From Exiguobacterium aurantiacum (GTDB taxonomy: Bacteria; Bacillota; Bacilli; Exiguobacteriales; Exiguobacteriaceae): a stretch of DNA of 64,000 bases. Position numbers and translations under genes: made by a program. Under the pieces are notes generated by a model. The model saw nothing but the letters and a program-made list of their open reading frames with translations. It made no database searches and was not told where the DNA came from. Below are positions 59,209-64,000 of this stretch, in pieces (position 1 is the first letter of the stretch; every line of letters begins with the position of its first letter). The stretch lies in assembly GCF_001766415.1 (NCBI RefSeq), contig NZ_MKXO01000001.1, positions 868,001 to 932,000 on the forward strand, read 5' to 3'.

Positions 59209-60246
59209 TCACCTCATTTCTTCGCTTGGCACGGCGCTTGGATTGATGACCCCTTGACGGATCAGCTGTTCGATCGACATTTCCATCGATTGCATCCCGT
59301 TCTGCCGGTTCGTCTGAATGACGGTCGGGAGCTGAAACTCCTTCTCGTTCCGGATCAAGTTGGCGACGGCTGCGTTCCCGATCATGATCTCCATCGCCGC
59401 GACCCGACCCTTCGGCACGTCGACACGCGGGAACAGGCGTTGACTGACGACCCCAAGCAATACGTTGGCGAGTTGGGTCCGGATTTGGTCTTGTTGCTCG
59501 GCCGGGAAAGCGTCGATGATCCTGCTGACGGTCGACATCGCACTCGACGTATGGAGCGTCGCCATGACGAGATGACCGGTCTCAGCGGCGGTCATCGCCG
59601 TCGAGATCGTCTCTAAGTCGCGCATCTCCCCGAGCAAGATGACGTCCGGGTCTTGGCGGAGCGCCGCCCGCAGGCCGCTCACGAACTTCATGACGTCCGA
59701 TCCGATTTCCCGCTGGTCGACGATGCTCTGATCGTGCGTGTGTAAATATTCGATCGGGTCTTCGAGCGTGATGATGCGCTTTCGCTGCGTCCGGTTGATC
59801 TCATGGATCATCGCCGCGAGCGTCGTCGATTTCCCAGACCCCGTCGGTCCGGTCACAAGGATCAACCCGTGTGGTTTCTCGATGAGGCGCTTGAGCACCG
59901 GCGGTAAATTGAGTTCGTTCAACGTCGGGATTTCCCCGGAAATAGAACGAAACGCGATGGCGATCGTGCCACGTTGATAGTAGGCGTTGACGCGGAAGCG
60001 CGACACGCGGGGCACACCGAACGAGAAGTCGAGGTCGCGCTGGATCTCAAGGCGGCCTCGCATCTCGTCGGTCATGATTTCCTGTAAGTATCCTTCGATG
60101 TGGACGGGGAGCACTTTCTCCTCGCCCATCGTGATCAGACTGCCGTCAATCCGGAAAATCGGTGGCGAACCGGCGGTCAGATGGATGTCTGAGGCACGTT
60201 GTTCGACCGCTTTCGTTAAAATCGCTTCGATTGATTGATGGATCAT
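59209..60246 (-). CDS. pilT: Type IV pilus retraction ATPase PilT
   Basis: A 345-residue hexameric ATPase. HLTAGSPPIFRIDGSL, Walker A GPTGSGKSTT, the Asp box ITLEDPIEYLHTH, Walker B VILLGEMRDLETI and the His box GHLVMATLHTSSA, then the PilT-specific AIRNLIRE-like end MIGNAAVANLIRNEKEFQLPTVIQT. Its presence besides PilB implies that the pilus can be retracted, allowing twitching or DNA uptake. The ATG follows GGAG in the end of pilB. Confidence 0.95.
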   Translation of the reverse strand: MIHQSIEAILTKAVEQRASDIHLTAGSPPIFRIDGSLITMGEEKVLPVHIEGYLQEIMTDEMRGRLEIQRDLDFSFGVPRVSRFRVNAYYQRGTIAIAFRSISGEIPTLNELNLPPVLKRLIEKPHGLILVTGPTGSGKSTTLAAMIHEINRTQRKRIITLEDPIEYLHTHDQSIVDQREIGSDVMKFVSGLRAALRQDPDVILLGEMRDLETISTAMTAAETGHLVMATLHTSSAMSTVSRIIDAFPAEQQDQIRTQLANVLLGVVSQRLFPRVDVPKGRVAAMEIMIGNAAVANLIRNEKEFQLPTVIQTNRQNGMQSMEMSIEQLIRQGVINPSAVPSEEMR

Positions 60247-60250
60247 AGGT

Positions 60251-61909
60251 TCACTCCGTTATGACTGTTCTCAGTATTTCCTCGGTCGTCGTCAAACCTT
60301 GCGCGACTTTCTCGAGACCGTCGGCGAGCAAGAACCGGGCACCGGCTCGTTTCGCTTGCTCGACCATCTCGGCCTCGGTCGCTTGGTTCATGATCAAACG
60401 ACGCAACTCTTCATCAATCGGCACGACTTCGTGGATGGCGAGTCGCCCACGATAGCCTGTAAAGTTACACGACGAGCACCCGTTTCCGCGGATGACGCGT
60501 GTGATCGCCACACGTTCGGCATCGAACAGTTCTTGCTCCCGTTTCGAGACCGGTTGCTCATGACCACAGTCGCGACAGACGCGGCGGACGAGGCGCTGGG
60601 CGACGAGGCCGGACGTTGAAGCCGCGACGAGAAACGGTTCGACCCCCATATCGACGAGGCGGGTGATCGAGCTGATCGCCGAGTTCGTATGAAGCGTCGA
60701 TAAGACCAAATGTCCGGTGAGTGAGGCCCGGATCGCAATCTCGGCCGTCTCGGTATCCCGGATCTCCCCGACCATGACGATGTTCGGGTCTTGGCGGAGG
60801 ATCGAGCGGAGACCGGATGCGAACGTGAGGCCCACTTTCGCATTGACTTGGACTTGGTTGATGCCGTCAAGTTGATACTCGACCGGGTCTTCGACCGTGA
60901 TGATGTTCTTCGACTCGTCATTCAGTTCTTTGAGCGATGCGTACAGTGTCGACGATTTACCCGAACCGGTCGGCCCTGTGATCAAAATAATGCCGTTCGG
61001 CCGCTTCAACATGTCGCGATACAACATCTCGTTATGGTCGCCGAACCCGAGTTTCGTCAAGTCGGTCAACCCTTGTGAGGAATCGAGCACCCGGATGACG
61101 ATCTTTTCGCCGTACATCGTCGGGAGCGTCGAGACGCGGAAATCGTACGGGCGGTCGCGCAGCGTATACTTGATCCGTCCATCTTGGGGCAGCCGGCTTT
61201 CCGTGATGTCTAGGTTACTCATCACTTTAAGTCGCGTCAGCATGACGCTTTGAATTTTCTTTGGATAGATTGCTTCCGTGCGCAAGTCGCCGTCGACGCG
61301 GAAGCGGACGTGCAGTTGCTTCTCATGCGGATCGAAATGGATATCCGACGCCCGTTGATCGATCGCGCTCAAAAACAGCTGGTTGACGAGCCGAATGACC
61401 GGGGCATCGTCGCGCGATGCCGTGTCTTGCCGCTCGAATTCCGGCGCCTCATCTTTTAAAATCTCGATGAGCGAGGCGTCCATCTCGTAATACCGGCTGA
61501 TCGTCTTCCGAATTTGTTCACGCGTCGCAATGCCAACCTCGATATTCATCCCGGTCTGTAACCGGACGTCATCGATCGCAATCAAATCAAGGGGATCCGC
61601 CGTCGCAACGAATAGCGTGTTCCCCTGTAATTCAATCGGCATGATGTCGTGCTTTTGGGCAATCGCTTTTGGCACGAGTTTTGTGACGGTGACGTTAATG
61701 TCTTGCGAATATAGTGCGATGATTGGCACGTCTAGTTGTTCATGAAGCACTTGAATCAATTGTGTCTCGGTCAAATAGTGCAACCGCATGAGTGCATCGC
61801 CGAGTTTTTCGCCTCGCCGTTTTTGGGCGAGCGCCTCGTCGAGTTGCTCGTTCATAATCAATCCAGCCTCGATCAACATCTCGCCCAATCGTTTTTTCGT
61901 TCGTCTCAC
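60251..61909 (-). CDS. pilB: Type IV pilus extension ATPase PilB
   Basis: A 552-residue GspE/PilB ATPase. An N-terminal MshEN-type domain (about 1-150; GEMLIEAGLIMNEQLDEAL) may bind cyclic di-GMP. Then Walker A GPTGSGKSSTLYA, ITVEDPVEYQLDGINQVQVN, Walker B IVMVGEIRDTETAEI, His box LVLSTLHTNSA and a zinc tetracysteine site (CRDCGHE ... CSSCNFTGYRGR). The start is GTG at 61909. It drives pilus assembly on PilC. Confidence 0.94.
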   Translation of the reverse strand: MRRTKKRLGEMLIEAGLIMNEQLDEALAQKRRGEKLGDALMRLHYLTETQLIQVLHEQLDVPIIALYSQDINVTVTKLVPKAIAQKHDIMPIELQGNTLFVATADPLDLIAIDDVRLQTGMNIEVGIATREQIRKTISRYYEMDASLIEILKDEAPEFERQDTASRDDAPVIRLVNQLFLSAIDQRASDIHFDPHEKQLHVRFRVDGDLRTEAIYPKKIQSVMLTRLKVMSNLDITESRLPQDGRIKYTLRDRPYDFRVSTLPTMYGEKIVIRVLDSSQGLTDLTKLGFGDHNEMLYRDMLKRPNGIILITGPTGSGKSSTLYASLKELNDESKNIITVEDPVEYQLDGINQVQVNAKVGLTFASGLRSILRQDPNIVMVGEIRDTETAEIAIRASLTGHLVLSTLHTNSAISSITRLVDMGVEPFLVAASTSGLVAQRLVRRVCRDCGHEQPVSKREQELFDAERVAITRVIRGNGCSSCNFTGYRGRLAIHEVVPIDEELRRLIMNQATEAEMVEQAKRAGARFLLADGLEKVAQGLTTTEEILRTVITE

Positions 61910-61910
61910 C

Positions 61911-62192
61911 TTACTTCACCATCCTCTGAGGTACCTCCTGCTCGACGTCTCGCTGTTCAATGAAGACGCTCAACGCTGCGCCGCCCGCTAAACCGATGAC
62001 GATGAGGAGCCAAGCCCACCACGTCCGTTCAAGCGATTCCGCATACAGCATATACATACCGAGCGATAACACGGCCACAAGTACCGACACGACGAGTTTC
62101 GTCTCGCGCTTCCGTACGTATGGGATCGACAAGGCAAACAGCGTCAACGTGGCCAGCACCCAAAAGGCGAGCAGTATTACATATCCGATCAT
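61911..62192 (-). CDS. Small three-helix membrane protein in the pilus operon
   Basis: A 93-residue protein with three hydrophobic helices (about 3-23, 33-51, 58-79) and a charged tail. I do not recognise the family. Its ATG overlaps the stop of the gene before it (ATGA) and its stop lies one base before pilB, so it is firmly within the operon. It could be a local membrane partner of the pilus machine. Confidence 0.65.
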   Translation of the reverse strand: MIGYVILLAFWVLATLTLFALSIPYVRKRETKLVVSVLVAVLSLGMYMLYAESLERTWWAWLLIVIGLAGGAALSVFIEQRDVEQEVPQRMVK

Positions 62193-63415
62193 CCGACTGC
62201 CTCCTCGCTAGACGCCGGGACATCCTCGTCCACCGGCGGTTGCTCTTCAAATTCATTCAATCCATCATCTTCTATATCGTCATTAAACGGGTCGTCGTCC
62301 AGTGTTTCATCCGGGAACGTCGGAATGATCGGTTCAACCGGTTCAGGCGGCGGTAGCGGGACTGAACTTTTCGTCACGATCTCCGGTACCGGCTCATAGA
62401 AGTCAAAGCCCAACAGTTCACGCGTCTCGCCTGCCTCGGTGACACGGATGCGATACAACTTCCCTGACTCTCCAGTTTGACCGGATTGCGTCACCGAAGA
62501 ACTTCCGGCCGGGAGTGATGGGGAGAAGCGGATCACGTTCTGGTACGGAACGCTTGCGACTTCTTCGACCCGCGATTCGTACGCGCCGACGAACGCTTTC
62601 CCGAGCAGTTGCACCGTCATCACGTTCCCTTCATCTAGGACGATGATGGCGTAAGGTGATTGTTCCGTGTTTTGGACGGCGAAGTTCGAGCCGGCATCGA
62701 TTTTGACGTCGTAGCCGAGCTCGATGCCGCTCGGAAGCACTTCATGCGGGACACGCTCGAGCACTTTGAACGGAGTCGCCGCAAACAATTTATAAAGCGA
62801 CGAGCCGAGCGGCGTGAGTGCTTCAAAATCTTCCCCGAACGACTTCAAGCTGAACATGTCGCCTGCATCCATTTCAAATCCGTTCATCCGTTCTAACGCC
62901 GAGCGCATTGCTGGCGTCGGACTAATCGTCATCGACGCGACGACCTCGTTCTCTTCTGCGACCATCTCAAGGGCGACGTTCGAATCGAGCTTAGACGCTG
63001 AGGCGACGAGCGGTGGGGTCACCATCGTCATCGTGACGGGTTGATTCTCTAAATACGGAGCGATTCGCTCTTCATCGATTGTTGTGATGAGCGGATAGTC
63101 CCCTGGTTCAGATATGGCTTCAAGCGTATCGTCGATGTTGAATGATACGACGTCTTTGCCGACTTCAAGCGCCGTCCCGTCGACGAGCGTGACCGTGAAC
63201 GGTGCGTTTGCGAAGTCTTTGACGGCATTGTCGAGTCGGACGACCGCCTCTTCTTTCGTCATCCCCGATATGTTGATCCCGGCGACACGTGTGTCTTTAT
63301 ATGTAGCGCTTGTCTTCGCTGACGCGTCGAGATAGTTGACGAGCCCGATCGTCGGTAACGACACGAGCAACACAAGACATGTCAGGATGAAAAAGTGCAT
63401 CCCATATTGCTTCAT
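62189..63415 (-). CDS. Membrane-anchored protein with PG_binding_4-like and degenerate VanW-like domains
   Basis: A 408-residue secreted or anchored protein: one N-terminal membrane helix (8-28), a PG_binding_4-like region (about 38-150; VAGINISGMTKEEAVVRLDNAVKDF), then a region like VanW (about 175-320; MNGFEMDAGDMFSL, VLERVPHEVLPSGIELGYDVKIDAGSNFAVQNTEQSPYAIIV) that lacks the usual GGGxCQ motif, and a proline- and acid-rich tail (345-408). The ATG at 63415 follows GGGGGAA. As first gene of the pilus operon it may link pili to the wall; this is inference. Confidence 0.7.
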   Translation of the reverse strand: MKQYGMHFFILTCLVLLVSLPTIGLVNYLDASAKTSATYKDTRVAGINISGMTKEEAVVRLDNAVKDFANAPFTVTLVDGTALEVGKDVVSFNIDDTLEAISEPGDYPLITTIDEERIAPYLENQPVTMTMVTPPLVASASKLDSNVALEMVAEENEVVASMTISPTPAMRSALERMNGFEMDAGDMFSLKSFGEDFEALTPLGSSLYKLFAATPFKVLERVPHEVLPSGIELGYDVKIDAGSNFAVQNTEQSPYAIIVLDEGNVMTVQLLGKAFVGAYESRVEEVASVPYQNVIRFSPSLPAGSSSVTQSGQTGESGKLYRIRVTEAGETRELLGFDFYEPVPEIVTKSSVPLPPPEPVEPIIPTFPDETLDDDPFNDDIEDDGLNEFEEQPPVDEDVPASSEEAVG

Positions 63416-63571
63416 TCCAATTCCCCCTATGTAAAAATGAGACTTTCGATTTACTATCCGTTTGTACTCTAACTTTAGTATAATATGCATTGGACAGAAA
63501 TTAACATTTATTTAGGAAATCATACGCTTTTTTCCTAGTATTTTATTATATTTGAAAAGGAGGTCAATGCG

Positions 63572-64000
63572 TTGGCCCGTTCCGAAAAAGGTTTTACGCT
63601 CGTCGAAGTACTCGTGTCGATCGTCATTTTATCAATTGTTTCGTTCTCCTTGTTAAACATATTCAGCCAAAGTCTGAAGACGACGAATGATAGTCTGAGT
63701 ACGACCATCGCCAACCAAGTCGCTCAAAACGCACTGCATACATTAGATCGACGCGCCTCAGCTGTTCAAGAAACGCTTGACTTGAATAAACTGTTGAATC
63801 GAAACAGCGTGAGTTTAGAGTGTGACTTTTGTTCTGATTATCGGATCCATGGTGAGACGTACGTCGCTACCATCACCCAATTGTCAACGCTGCCTTCAAA
63901 TACAATCGAAGTCGAGATTTCCGTGACGACCGATCGACTCCGAACACCTGTCACGTTGAAAGGAGTGATTTCGAATGCAACGTTACGAGAGCCGTTCCCT
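63572..64000 (+). CDS. Minor prepilin (PilV-like), partial at window end
   Basis: The first 143 residues of a prepilin: leader MARSEKG, then FTLVEVLVSIVILSIVSFSLLN with Glu at +5 and a long hydrophobic helix. The rest has two cysteines in a CDFC pair that may form a disulfide or bind metal. The start is TTG at 63572, seven bases after AAAAGGAGGT; the nearby ATG at 63567 is in another frame. It diverges from the pilus operon. The frame is still open at position 64000, and the next gene may start at ATG 63975 behind AAAGGAG, in another frame. Confidence 0.82.
   Translation, partial: MARSEKGFTLVEVLVSIVILSIVSFSLLNIFSQSLKTTNDSLSTTIANQVAQNALHTLDRRASAVQETLDLNKLLNRNSVSLECDFCSDYRIHGETYVATITQLSTLPSNTIEVEISVTTDRLRTPVTLKGVISNATLREPFP

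Overview
The window reads as chromosome of a low-to-mid GC Firmicute of the order Bacillales, most likely Exiguobacterium or a close relative. The evidence is Bacillus-type gene order (a yrrB-like TPR gene, mnmA, yrvO-like gene, cymR, rarA, tcdA, 6S RNA; hisS-aspS behind a T-box; recJ-apt-rel-dtd; ruvA-ruvB-queA-tgt-yajC; maf-radC-mreBCD-minCD; rplU-prp-rpmA-spo0B-obg) combined with the absence of the spoIVFA/spoIVFB sporulation pair, an rng gene in its place, and separate secD and secF genes. Most genes lie on the minus strand. There are no rRNA or tRNA genes, CRISPR arrays or insertion sequences. The genus is an inference from synteny and composition.

Layout. 0.1-6.8 kb: a VOC protein, an unknown gene, then tRNA thiolation and cysteine control (TPR protein, MnmA, cysteine desulfurase, CymR), divergent from rarA, which carries a LexA-like operator, then tcdA. 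6.8-12.9 kb: 6S RNA, DASH-type photolyase/cryptochrome, small peptides, an MDR oxidoreductase, an ABC exporter and a HesB-like protein. 12.9-24.3 kb: aspS and hisS under a T-box whose specifier region reads both Asp and His, then dtd, rel, apt, recJ, secF and secD. 24.4-28.9 kb is an accessory block between secD and yajC: a ZIP transporter, a HEAT-like small protein, a chemoreceptor with a cre-like site, and a flavoprotein with a Zur-like operator. 28.9-38.2 kb: yajC-tgt-queA-ruvB-ruvA and the NAD operon nadB-nadC-nadA divergent from nadS-nadR. 38.3-41.1 kb: DedA protein, a Nudix fusion protein and a CNNM/CorC-type protein. 41.1-49.4 kb: obg, spo0B-like gene, rpmA, prp, rplU, rng, minD, minC, mreD, mreC, mreB. 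49.5-54.1 kb: a membrane protein, radC split by a group II intron, and maf. 54.2-64 kb: a type IV pilus operon (pilB, pilT, pilC, pilin, prepilin peptidase, a PilM-PilN fusion, pilO-like) led by two unfamiliar membrane proteins, with a divergent minor prepilin gene at the window edge.

The most unusual element is the 2,792-nt group II intron (50200-52991, minus strand). It interrupts radC inside the codon for the proline of the His-x-His-Pro-Ser-Gly-Asp metal motif, in the orientation that allows splicing to restore the protein. Other items worth a second look are the candidate Zur, LexA and CcpA operators, the dual-specifier T-box, the PilM-PilN fusion with a degenerate VanW-like partner, a pilin whose exposed domain differs in composition from its N-terminus, an RNase E/G-type protein without the zinc-link cysteines, and a Spo0B-like protein in an apparently non-sporulating lineage. 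All operator calls are by eye against remembered consensus sequences.
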